Below, piece after piece: positions 27,056 to 34,978 of a stretch of DNA of 55,676 nucleotides. How positions within the stretch are numbered: position 1 is the stretch's first letter; each line of letters opens with the position of its first letter. Both the position numbers and the translations under genes were made by a program. The stretch is from the NCBI GenBank assembly GCA_014728115.1, contig WJME01000094.1, positions 1 to 55,676 on the forward strand, written 5' to 3'. Under the pieces are notes generated by a model, which ran no database searches, was not told the DNA's origin, and saw nothing but the letters and a program-made list of their open reading frames with translations. The stretch is from Candidatus Zhuqueibacterota bacterium (lineage in GTDB: Bacteria; Zhuqueibacterota; Zhuqueibacteria; Residuimicrobiales; Oceaniaggregativiventaceae).

Positions 27056-27934
27056 ATGTCCTCAAGATCGATTTCTTTGGTTATCATCATCCTGATGGTA
27101 CTCCATGGCTTGCTCCATACGGCACCAGCTGATGTGATGGCGCCTGAAGATTCACTGGAAATCATTTCCGTTGCCAACGCCGGATTTTATCTCAGGATAG
27201 GGGACCAGGCGCTGGTCATCGACGCCCTGTTTGATAATGAATCTCCAAAACGGCCGGGCATCTTGCCCCCTCCGCCGAGCGAGTATGAAAATCCTTCTCT
27301 CGAGACTTTGGATGCCCTTTATTCGGGACAAAAACCATTCAAGCCTATTTCATTGGCGCTGGTCACTCATGTGGATGTGGATCATTTTACAGCTCCAGAG
27401 GTGATTAAATTTCTGAGTCAAAATACCATAGCAAAACTCTGTTGTCCGCGTCAGGTGGCCGAAAAAATAGGGGGCAGGGGATTCGATCCGAGATCGCAGA
27501 TCATCCAAATGGACCCCGGCCTTGGTAAAAGGGTTAGGCATGTGTCTGATTCTATGGTGATTACCGCTTATGGGATGAATCACTCTGGCAACCGCCTGCA
27601 AACATCGAATATCGCTTATCTGATTGAATGGCATGGCTTGCGGATTCTGCATCTGGGCGATGCCGGCGGAGAAAAGGTGAATTTTTCTCGCTTTGGGGAT
27701 CAATGGCCCAAAGTCCTGGATATCGTCTTTGTGCCCTATTGGTATTTCAACTCTTTGGAAAAGCTGCAAATCATCAGGCACTATCTGAGTGCCAAAATTC
27801 TCATCCCTGTGCATATGCGGAAAAATGAACGCACACTTTTACAAAAGAGGCATATCGATCTGGAATCCTCTAGACTCTACGTGTTTCCATCTCAGGGTGA
27901 CAAGAGATTATTGGATATTCATACAGTCCGATAA
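27056..27934 (+). CDS. Exported metallo-beta-lactamase-fold protein with altered metal motif
   Basis: A 292-residue protein with an N-terminal hydrophobic export sequence (ISLVIIILMVLHGLLHTA) and an MBL-fold core: ISVANAGFYLRIGDQALVID, then ALVTHVDVDHFTAPEVIKFL (about residues 101-120), AYGMNHSGNRLQTSN, LRILHLGDAGGEKVNF and AKILIPVHMRKNE. The family motif HxHxDH reads HVDVDH here, so the second His is Asp; the remaining His and Asp ligands look present. The pattern is closest to UlaG-like or related MBL proteins. Catalysis may be changed or lost. AAGGGGG precedes the ATG at 27056. It appears monocistronic. Confidence 0.75.
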   Translation: MSSRSISLVIIILMVLHGLLHTAPADVMAPEDSLEIISVANAGFYLRIGDQALVIDALFDNESPKRPGILPPPPSEYENPSLETLDALYSGQKPFKPISLALVTHVDVDHFTAPEVIKFLSQNTIAKLCCPRQVAEKIGGRGFDPRSQIIQMDPGLGKRVRHVSDSMVITAYGMNHSGNRLQTSNIAYLIEWHGLRILHLGDAGGEKVNFSRFGDQWPKVLDIVFVPYWYFNSLEKLQIIRHYLSAKILIPVHMRKNERTLLQKRHIDLESSRLYVFPSQGDKRLLDIHTVR

Positions 27935-28087
27935 TTTTTCTTGCATGATAACTCTATATTTCATATCGTGAAAAATAAGTTAGCCACCCGCAATTTTGCG
28001 TACAAGAGGATGTATAAATTTTCACACCTGCAATTTAGCCTTTCTGTCCATCGATCCTGATGGCATGTAGGAGCGAGGAGGGACGAA

Positions 28088-30610
28088 ATGGAATCTATTC
28101 AAAGTTCACTCAAAGTGGAATTTGTCAATTCTCATGAAAAACGTCTCGTATCTCTGCAATCTCTTATCGATCATATCATCCATTTTTTGGAACATTTTGG
28201 CGAACCGCACTTGTTGGGGAGATCGTTTTGTAAGGTGATCGGAACAGATGGCGGTCAGATCCGTTTCAACAGGCTTTTGGCTGCGGCCGGATATGAGAAC
28301 GATCCACACGGTTTTTTCAAGCACGTGATTGACAAAATAGAAAAGACCAACAGTTATCATGTTCAGAACTTTCATATAGGGGAAATTACGCTTCCATACC
28401 TGTTTGTACATTCAATCCTGGAAATCGTCCTGCCCGGGAACACATTTATCCCGATTAAGAATGTTCAACAGTTGGAAAAAGTCACCAATATATCGGTTCC
28501 CGGGCACGAGCGCCAGGACATGCAGCGGGTTCTCGAGCATTTTCCGGTACGGCTCTCTATGCATACGATTCGACAGATGCGACTTTCCAAGGCGATAGCT
28601 TATCAATACCTGCCCTTTGTCGATGAGCTGAATGAAGAAGGATTTGTTCACACGTGGGTGGGGCAGTTTCACAGGGGCATTGTGGAACAAATGTACCGCA
28701 ACCGTATCATCTTTGTGCTGAATATGGCGTGTCCGGTCTATTGCCGGTTTTGTTTCAGAAAGCACAAAGAGTGTCGCAATCAAAAAGCCCCCAAACAGGA
28801 ACATGTCAAAAACGCAATCCTCTATGTAAAAAATTCGCCGGATATCAAAGAGATCGTCCTGACGGGCGGGGATCCGTTTATGAATCGTGCAACCTTGACA
28901 TATGCTATCGATGGTCTGAAGGAAATCCCTCAGGTTCAAACGCTTCGCATCGCCACCCGCTCCATTTCATACTATCCGCATCTTTTTTACATGAATAACT
29001 CATTCTGGCTCAATTATCTCAAGCGAAAATATCTCGAACTGGAGGAGAAAGGCAAGAGAATCGAAGTGGCAACTCATTTTATACATCCGGATGAAGTGTC
29101 CATTGACGCTCTTGATATTATCAGTGAATTAACCCAGAGTGGGATTACCGTATATATTCAAACGCCTTTATTGAACGAGTGTAATGATCAGGGCGATGAG
29201 TTGAAACACCTTTATCAAATGCTGCGCGGAGCCGGAGCAGAAATGCACTATATTTATATTCCCTGCAGTCCGATCAAAGGCAACCGCAGATTCGTCGCCC
29301 CGATTTCCCGGGGTATGGCGGTTGCGCGCTATTTGCGGGCCCACCTGTCGGACCGGGCCATGCCGCGCATCTGTACGGCCACGAAAATCGGCAAGATAGA
29401 CTGGAATTTATCCGGGTGGGCAGTTGAACAGGATCAGGAGGATAAACGATATATTTGGCTCAGAACCCCTTATACCCATGATTATTTTAGTTCATTCGCA
29501 CCCATACTTCAATTGGAAAATTTTGCCCGCCTCAATTCAGAGGGTACACTGGATGTCAGGTATATGGCTGACATTGGGGATCCGGCTCTTTTTTGGGGAG
29601 CGAGGCAGCCCAAATCTGTGGATTCCCTTTATCCACAGGATCAAGAATTCTACACTGACGATTATAATCAAAGAGGGGAGATGCTCCCGGAATTGCAGAG
29701 ACGTTGTCTCAAAGATCAGCGATTCTTGACTTCTTTGGTAAAGACAGGATTGAAAGGCCTGGCACGTACGCACAAAACTCGTGTAGAAATCGATCTGGAG
29801 GCAGCCGATGAAGAGCAAGAAAGACATCTCCGGTATATCAAAGAGAATGAGGCAATAACCGATGTGGTGGTCACCGGTCAGGAAGATATCATGGGGATGA
29901 TGTATCGATTAAAAAAAATCATCAAACAATTGGCGGACATTGACCACATCACTGCGATTCGATGCAAGAGTTACCGGTTCAATTATTCGCCCGGGATCTA
30001 TACTCAGACGGTTATCAATGAATTGGCTCGGTTGAACCACATTAATATGGTCAATCCCAAACGATTAGAGATCGAAACCCAGTTTCTGCATGCCAGCGAG
30101 TTTACATCACTGCACAAAAATTTGGCGGCACAGTTGCGCAGAAAGGGGATTACCGTTTATAACAATACACCCTTGTTAGCCTTTATCAATGACACTGCAA
30201 AAGACGTATTGGAGCTTGCCTGGCAGTGCCGTTTGTGCGGTATCGAGTTTCATCACTTGTATCTCGCGGGTTTGCCAATACAGTATCCGGAGAGCCATGA
30301 CATTCCGGTGGATATTTCCATTTTGATCGATATCGCCACCAGGCTTCGTCGGTATGAGAGCGGCCGTACGATTCCCCGATTCATGATAAGCACTGCTTTG
30401 GGTGAGGTCGAATTCGGACTCTCTTCAAAAGTCATCGACAGTGATGAAAAGGGACGGGTTTTGCTGAAATTGCTGCCCTATGACCAGGCCTATTTTAAGA
30501 GTCTGGATCCCGATTTTGCCTGGCCTGAAAATGTTCGAATTGATTCGGACGGTTATCCGATCATTCCGATCCCCGGTCTAAAGCGAACCCCGGAATTTTT
30601 CTTTTCCTAG
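28088..30610 (+). CDS. KamA-type radical SAM protein with a second, degenerate copy of the core
   Basis: An 840-residue cytoplasmic protein. Residues 1-200 are an extra N-terminal domain. Residues about 205-475 are a lysine-2,3-aminomutase-like radical SAM domain: CPVYCRFC (C215, C219, C222) holds the 4Fe-4S cluster, IVLTGGDPF (256-264) binds SAM, then IATRSI, ATHFIHPDE, SGITVYIQTPLLNECND, and PRICTATKIGKIDW, whose K436 aligns by eye with the PLP lysine of aminomutases. Residues about 560-815 repeat this order without the Cys triad: VVVTGQEDIM (593-602), IRCKSY, IETQFLHASEF, KGITVYNNTPLLAFIND, and PRFMISTALGEVEF, where the lysine position is Glu. The first copy could be catalytic, perhaps on an amino acid; the second is likely structural or substrate-binding. 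No acetyltransferase partner is adjacent. Confidence 0.85.
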   Translation: MESIQSSLKVEFVNSHEKRLVSLQSLIDHIIHFLEHFGEPHLLGRSFCKVIGTDGGQIRFNRLLAAAGYENDPHGFFKHVIDKIEKTNSYHVQNFHIGEITLPYLFVHSILEIVLPGNTFIPIKNVQQLEKVTNISVPGHERQDMQRVLEHFPVRLSMHTIRQMRLSKAIAYQYLPFVDELNEEGFVHTWVGQFHRGIVEQMYRNRIIFVLNMACPVYCRFCFRKHKECRNQKAPKQEHVKNAILYVKNSPDIKEIVLTGGDPFMNRATLTYAIDGLKEIPQVQTLRIATRSISYYPHLFYMNNSFWLNYLKRKYLELEEKGKRIEVATHFIHPDEVSIDALDIISELTQSGITVYIQTPLLNECNDQGDELKHLYQMLRGAGAEMHYIYIPCSPIKGNRRFVAPISRGMAVARYLRAHLSDRAMPRICTATKIGKIDWNLSGWAVEQDQEDKRYIWLRTPYTHDYFSSFAPILQLENFARLNSEGTLDVRYMADIGDPALFWGARQPKSVDSLYPQDQEFYTDDYNQRGEMLPELQRRCLKDQRFLTSLVKTGLKGLARTHKTRVEIDLEAADEEQERHLRYIKENEAITDVVVTGQEDIMGMMYRLKKIIKQLADIDHITAIRCKSYRFNYSPGIYTQTVINELARLNHINMVNPKRLEIETQFLHASEFTSLHKNLAAQLRRKGITVYNNTPLLAFINDTAKDVLELAWQCRLCGIEFHHLYLAGLPIQYPESHDIPVDISILIDIATRLRRYESGRTIPRFMISTALGEVEFGLSSKVIDSDEKGRVLLKLLPYDQAYFKSLDPDFAWPENVRIDSDGYPIIPIPGLKRTPEFFFS

Positions 30611-31049
30611 AGTGCCTGTTCGCATGATCGTTCCAGTGTGCAAAGCCCGGGTGCAGGCTCTGTACAAACGATTCTGGCGGAATTATGGTCCGGTCCCTGG
30701 TGCATGGGAAAGCATGTGTAAACAAGACAGGGAGTCACCTTGCGGTGTCTCCCTGTCCGTATGGAGCCTTGTTCGGCGATGTCAGATGTCACCTAAAGAA
30801 GCATAACCAAGGTCGTCTGGTTCAGGGTTGTGATAGCTCCCAAAAAGGTCTTGTCATACCGAATGGGTTTTGAACGATTTTTATAATATTTTACAACTAT
30901 TATGCCATAATGAATTCCCAAAAATCGACCACGAAAAGTTGTTGTTATTATGTCGTTTATCTAGTAATTCGCAGTGATCAGTATTTTCTCTGGATTACAT
31001 AATGGTCATTCTGGCTACAACCTTGTAATTTGAAGCGTAAACAAATAAA
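30611..31049. other. Intergenic region after the radical SAM gene
   Basis: There is no supportable gene. A hairpin lies at 30726-30757: gacagggag pairs with ctccctgtc, and cacc with ggtg across a one-base mismatch, with loop ttgc. It has no T-run, so it is a weak terminator candidate for the upstream gene. The rest is AT-rich. Confidence 0.4.
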
Positions 31050-31080
31050 GACAAACGCCTGCATTCGGCAGGCGTTTGTC
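31050..31080 (-). terminator. Intrinsic terminator of the GEVED gene
   Basis: A perfect 13-bp stem, gacaaacgcctgc / gcaggcgtttgtc, with a 5-base loop (attcg). Read on the minus strand it is followed by ctttatttgttta, a T-rich tract, and it lies 31 bases after the stop of the minus-strand GEVED/sorting-domain gene. It could also act weakly on the plus strand. Confidence 0.8.
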
Positions 31081-31110
31081 TTTGATAGTGTATGGCCAAT
31101 AATTTGAATC

Positions 31111-31914
31111 TTATTTCAACAAGATAATCTTTCTCGTTGCCGTAAATTCTCCTGCTCTCATATGAACCAGGTATATCCCCGTTGGCACGAGATTGCCTGC
31201 ATTATTTCTGCCATTCCAGCGTACACGATGCTGACCGGCTTGCATGTGGTCATTCAAAAGATCGCAAACCCGTTCTCCGATCAGATCATAAATGACAAGC
31301 TCTACCTCACATTCGTTTGGCAGGTCAAAACTCAGTTCTGTCGAGGGATTGAACGGATTTGGATAATTTTGATAGAGCGCGTATCTCGAAGGTGTTTTTG
31401 CCGATCCTTGTTTGACGTCTGTGACAACCAGGGTTATATAGTAATCTTCGACCTCTCCATCGATCGCAATGCCCACAAAATCGAGTCCGGGTACGGTACT
31501 GAACCGAAAGCGACTGAAAATCTCAGAGGTCACAAATTCCTCTGGCACCGGTATTCCCAGAGTCGATTGCCCCTTTTGCAGCGGTTCGTCAACAAAGATA
31601 TGCTCACCCGGGTCGGTCCAGTTGCCATTGTTGTTGAAATCCATCCAGGCATTGAGAAATCCATCGCAAGAGGCAGTAATCATTGCTTCGGGCGGTTGAC
31701 CCGGGACTGCAGGCGGGATAAATATGACCCCATCATCGTCGTTCAAGCCATGATGATCATCGCCGGTACAGGTATGATCAGGCTGACCGTCTGTTTCAGG
31801 ATCGATCGCTGAGCCCAGATGAACACGGGGATTATAGATATGTAATGCGCCATTATGTTCTAACAATGTCGGATAGCGCTCCATCGGCGCATCGCCGTAA
31901 TCAAATTCCAGCAT
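31111..31914 (-). CDS. GEVED-domain surface protein, 3' fragment with sorting domain
   Basis: A 267-residue frame holding a third GEVED domain (LEFDYGDAPMERYPTLLEHN, DDDGVIFIPPAVPGQPPE, MDFNNNGNWTDPGEHIFVDE, GEVEDYYITLVV) and a C-terminal type IX sorting domain (LYQNYPNPFNPSTELSFDL, YDLIGERVCDLL, GIYLVHMRAGEF). It is not an independent gene: in the same frame, coding-like sequence (PGDVTLETEPIVEGWDLAFV) continues upstream to about 32000 and joins the larger fragment if two single bases are restored. It has no signal peptide and no ribosome-binding site. The whole protein would be secreted and attached to the surface by the type IX system. Confidence 0.75.
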   Translation of the reverse strand: MLEFDYGDAPMERYPTLLEHNGALHIYNPRVHLGSAIDPETDGQPDHTCTGDDHHGLNDDDGVIFIPPAVPGQPPEAMITASCDGFLNAWMDFNNNGNWTDPGEHIFVDEPLQKGQSTLGIPVPEEFVTSEIFSRFRFSTVPGLDFVGIAIDGEVEDYYITLVVTDVKQGSAKTPSRYALYQNYPNPFNPSTELSFDLPNECEVELVIYDLIGERVCDLLNDHMQAGQHRVRWNGRNNAGNLVPTGIYLVHMRAGEFTATRKIILLK

Positions 31915-31918
31915 ATAT

Positions 31919-33826
31919 TCATCGGTACCGAGGACAAATGCCAGATCCCATCCCTCGACAATGGGTTCGGTCTCGAGGGTGACGTCGCCGGGCTGTGGAA
32001 ATTCCGGTCATATACATACACGGCATCGTCCAGATAAAAGTGGTACCATTATCGTTATCGCCTGTGACGAATATATCTGTCAGGTTCCATCCCGCAGGTA
32101 CAGATTCGCCGACGTGATAGGTGCCTGCAGGAGCATTGGTAATGATCGATGTATTGCCAAGCGGATCGCGATAGGGTGCAGCACCACCATGAATTCCAAA
32201 TACGACCGTAATCCAAAATGGTGTGTTATCTTTGGGATTGGCGTCTTTGACAATGGTTAGACTGCCATCTCCGGGATTCTGGATGTTGACCGCATAATCC
32301 TCCACTTCACCATCCGGTGCCAACCCATCGAAACCGAGGGAACGACTAGAACTGAGCCGGAACCGTGCATATGACTGTCCTATCTTAGCCTTTGCCGGCA
32401 CTATGATATTAAAGCTATTCAATCCCCCAATAACAGGTTGTGCAGCGATGATATGCTCTCCGGCGTCAGCCCAGCTGCCGTTGCCATTGAAATCAAGCCA
32501 GGCATTGACCGCACCGGAAGCCGAAGCGATCACAGTTATCGGAACCGTCTGACCCGCGATGAGAATGGGTGGCAAGTGCACGCCATCTTCATCGCCAGAA
32601 GGAAAGGGGGCGCCGGGATACAAGAGTCCCTGATCATCCCCAGCAGCCATTGAAGATGGCTGACCATCGGGTTCTGCGTCGATCGTACTGCCCAGGAAAA
32701 GATTTGGCGAAAGAATATGACGCGCACCGTTATTCGTTAAAAGAGTGGGATAGGCAGGATCGGGTGCATCGCCAAAGTCGAGTTCCTTCTGCTCATCTTG
32801 CCGGTAGAATCCGGCATCCCGCGTCGAATCGACGGTATTGGCGACCAGGGTAAAGACAGACGTCTTGCCTGAAATAAAGTCGGCATCGCTGTCGATCGTA
32901 TCATCCAATCCCTGATTGGAGGGAGAAAACAAATAGCCTGCCGGCTTTTCAAAGTGGAGAGTATAATCGCCCGGATTCAGGCCGGTGAACCAATAGACCC
33001 CATTGGATAGTGTCGTTGCCGAGGCAATGAGGGTTCCGCTAATGTTATACAGATCCACTTTAACATTGGGCAAACCCGCTTCGCCCGGGTCCTGCACACC
33101 ATTTTGGTTTACATCGTGCCAGACACGATCACCCACGGCAGCCAGATCTTTACCCTCCTTGATCACCACTTTATGATCCTCTACTTCTCCTTCCGGCTGT
33201 CCATCGGGTGGAATCGGACCGGCATCGATTATATGAAAGCGGGTAAAGGTAGGTCCCGGTGATGCTGTGTTCGGTACGACAAAGGTTTTGGTATTGATTA
33301 TGCCTGCAGTCCAGGATTCAGAGTAAAAAATGTATTCAGAAAATTCCCATTGACCATTGCTGTTGAAATCGACCACCCCTCTAACGAGAAAATCAGGTAT
33401 GCTTACGTTTGTAAGGTCTACCTGCACCATAGCAGGCTGTCCCTGAATCAGCGGGGTTGTAAAAACGATCCCGTCTTCATCATCCAGGTTATTATTGTCG
33501 TCTCCGAGAGCATTAGGATCAGCCTGATATGTGGGTTCGCTGTCCACTATTTTTCCCAGGATAGCAGAGGGATCTATAGCCAGCCCGAAATGGGTAGGCC
33601 CGGGATCATAAGAGGCGGGGGCGTCACCATAATCCAGTTCATTTTCCTGTTCTTTGCGATTGGTAAAGGCAATCCAAATACGTTCATTGCCATCCAGTTG
33701 CACATACGCGTTTGCCGACGAAAGATCAAAGGATGAATTTGACGTGGGATCATGGATCTCGATTTTACCCAGTGTCCAGCCTACCCAGTTTTTTCTCTTG
33801 CCAAAGCGTGAAGAATTGGATATTAT
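31919..33826 (-). CDS. GEVED/SdrD-B multidomain surface protein, 5'-truncated main fragment
   Basis: The frame is open from 33826 (just inside a stop at 33827-33829) to 31919; the first usable start in it is GTG 33703. Domains in order: a short beta region (NWVGWTLGKIEIHDPTS), GEVED domain 1 (ELDYGDAPASYDPGPTHFG to GEVEDHKVVI), an SdrD-B-like domain with a calcium-type loop (VWHDVNQNGVQDPGEAGLP), GEVED domain 2 (ELDFGDAPDPAYPTLLTNN to GEVEDYAVNI), and a prealbumin-like segment ending GDNDNGTTFIW. After that the frame shifts and ends in unrelated residues (ARRRHPRDRTHCRG). No signal peptide or start is present at the 5' end, so the gene is truncated as well as frameshifted. Likely role when intact: extracellular adhesin or structural surface protein. 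Confidence 0.72.
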   Translation of the reverse strand: MISNSSRFGKRKNWVGWTLGKIEIHDPTSNSSFDLSSANAYVQLDGNERIWIAFTNRKEQENELDYGDAPASYDPGPTHFGLAIDPSAILGKIVDSEPTYQADPNALGDDNNNLDDEDGIVFTTPLIQGQPAMVQVDLTNVSIPDFLVRGVVDFNSNGQWEFSEYIFYSESWTAGIINTKTFVVPNTASPGPTFTRFHIIDAGPIPPDGQPEGEVEDHKVVIKEGKDLAAVGDRVWHDVNQNGVQDPGEAGLPNVKVDLYNISGTLIASATTLSNGVYWFTGLNPGDYTLHFEKPAGYLFSPSNQGLDDTIDSDADFISGKTSVFTLVANTVDSTRDAGFYRQDEQKELDFGDAPDPAYPTLLTNNGARHILSPNLFLGSTIDAEPDGQPSSMAAGDDQGLLYPGAPFPSGDEDGVHLPPILIAGQTVPITVIASASGAVNAWLDFNGNGSWADAGEHIIAAQPVIGGLNSFNIIVPAKAKIGQSYARFRLSSSRSLGFDGLAPDGEVEDYAVNIQNPGDGSLTIVKDANPKDNTPFWITVVFGIHGGAAPYRDPLGNTSIITNAPAGTYHVGESVPAGWNLTDIFVTGDNDNGTTFIWTMPCMYMTGISTARRRHPRDRTHCRGMGSGICPRYR

Positions 33827-33909
33827 TCAGTCACCCCCAGGACTCTATTCGAACCTTCCGAATGATCAGATCCCCGGCGAGCAAAGGTCCGAATTTGTAA
33901 CGCGGAGAA

Positions 33910-34629
33910 ATGATGAGTTTAAAATTATCCATAGTCATCCCTGCATACAATGAGGAAACGAGAATTCCGCGTTTGCTTGACAAGGTAAAGAACGTTCAAC
34001 TGATCGATCAGATACAAAAAGAGATCATCATCGTGAATGATGGTTCGCATGACGGTACTGCCGAGGTGGTTCAAAGGTATATAGCAGAAAACAGCGAACT
34101 GGAAATAAAATATTTTGAACACGATAAAAACAGAGGCAAGGGTGCGGCTCTGCATACTGCCATACCTCAGGCCACGGGTGATTTTCTCGTCATCCAGGAT
34201 GCGGATCTTGAATACGACCCGAATGAATACAATGAGTTATTAAAACCGATTCTGATGGGAGAGGCTGATATAGTCTATGGCTCGAGATTTTCCGGAAACA
34301 AACCGCAGCGGGTGCTCTTTTTTTGGCATACCGTGGGAAACAAGGTTCTCACCTGGTTTTCGAATATTTTCAACAATCTCGACCTCGATGATATCGAAAC
34401 CTGCTATAAATGCTTCAAAACCGATGTGATTCAAAATTTAAAGCTCAAGGAAAAAGGATTCGGATTTGAACCCGAAGTGACAGCAAAAATCGCAAAAATC
34501 AAAAACATCCGGATCTTTCAAGTCGGCATTTCCTATTATGGCAGGACCTATGAGGAAGGTAAGAAAATCACCTGGAAAGATGGGTTGCGTTCTTTTTATT
34601 GTATTGTCAGGTATGGGGTGTTTGATTGA
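33910..34629 (+). CDS. GT2 dolichyl-/polyprenyl-phosphate sugar synthase-like
   Basis: A 239-residue GT2 enzyme of the DPM/DPG-synthase type: KLSIVIPAYNEETRIPRLL, IIIVNDGSHDGTAEVV, FEHDKNRGKGAALHTAI, FLVIQDADLEYDPNEY (DxD metal motif), ADIVYGSRFSG and KEKGFGFEPEVTAKIAK. Such enzymes charge polyprenyl phosphate with a sugar at the inner membrane. The C-terminal pattern (GISYYGRTYEEGKKITWKDG) is typical. No C-terminal membrane helices are present. The ATG at 33910 follows CGGAGAA. A GT39-type enzyme encoded nearby on the other strand (34979-36787) uses polyprenyl-phosphate sugars, so the two could cooperate. Confidence 0.9.
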   Translation: MMSLKLSIVIPAYNEETRIPRLLDKVKNVQLIDQIQKEIIIVNDGSHDGTAEVVQRYIAENSELEIKYFEHDKNRGKGAALHTAIPQATGDFLVIQDADLEYDPNEYNELLKPILMGEADIVYGSRFSGNKPQRVLFFWHTVGNKVLTWFSNIFNNLDLDDIETCYKCFKTDVIQNLKLKEKGFGFEPEVTAKIAKIKNIRIFQVGISYYGRTYEEGKKITWKDGLRSFYCIVRYGVFD

Positions 34630-34978
34630 TGGTAAAAATGAATCCACAAAGGGCCACCAAGGGCACAAAGGGAACCGCGAATGGATACGAATGAACTCAA
34701 ATAAAAACAATAAAATGAAATAGGAGAAAAATGAAAAGCCTGGAGTAATGCGCCAGGAAAATCGATGATAGAACAATTGGCTATATTACAATCACTGGTT
34801 GCCGAAAAACGTAACCTGCATGAAATAACGATGTCAGAGAACGATAACAAAAATCGATTCAAACCTGTCAGGTATTTATTTTAAAAAAACCTGTCAACTA
34901 TCTTGAATTATAGCACGGATCAGTCATTCGTGTCTATTTGTGTTCATTCGCGGTTGAAACTAACAGCGAATGAACCAT
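34630..34978. repeat. Intergenic with dispersed repeat fragments
   Basis: There is no supportable gene in this 349-base spacer. It contains ccaccaagggcacaaaggg followed by aaccgcgaatggatacgaat (about 34657-34693) and, in inverted orientation, attcgtgtctatttgtgttc then attcgcggtt (about 34927-34956). Both carry the core aaccgcgaatg and look like fragments of a low-complexity dispersed intergenic family. One short open stretch (aggagaaaaatgaaaagcc, 34722 onward) has a good ribosome-binding site but only five codons before a stop. Confidence 0.4.
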
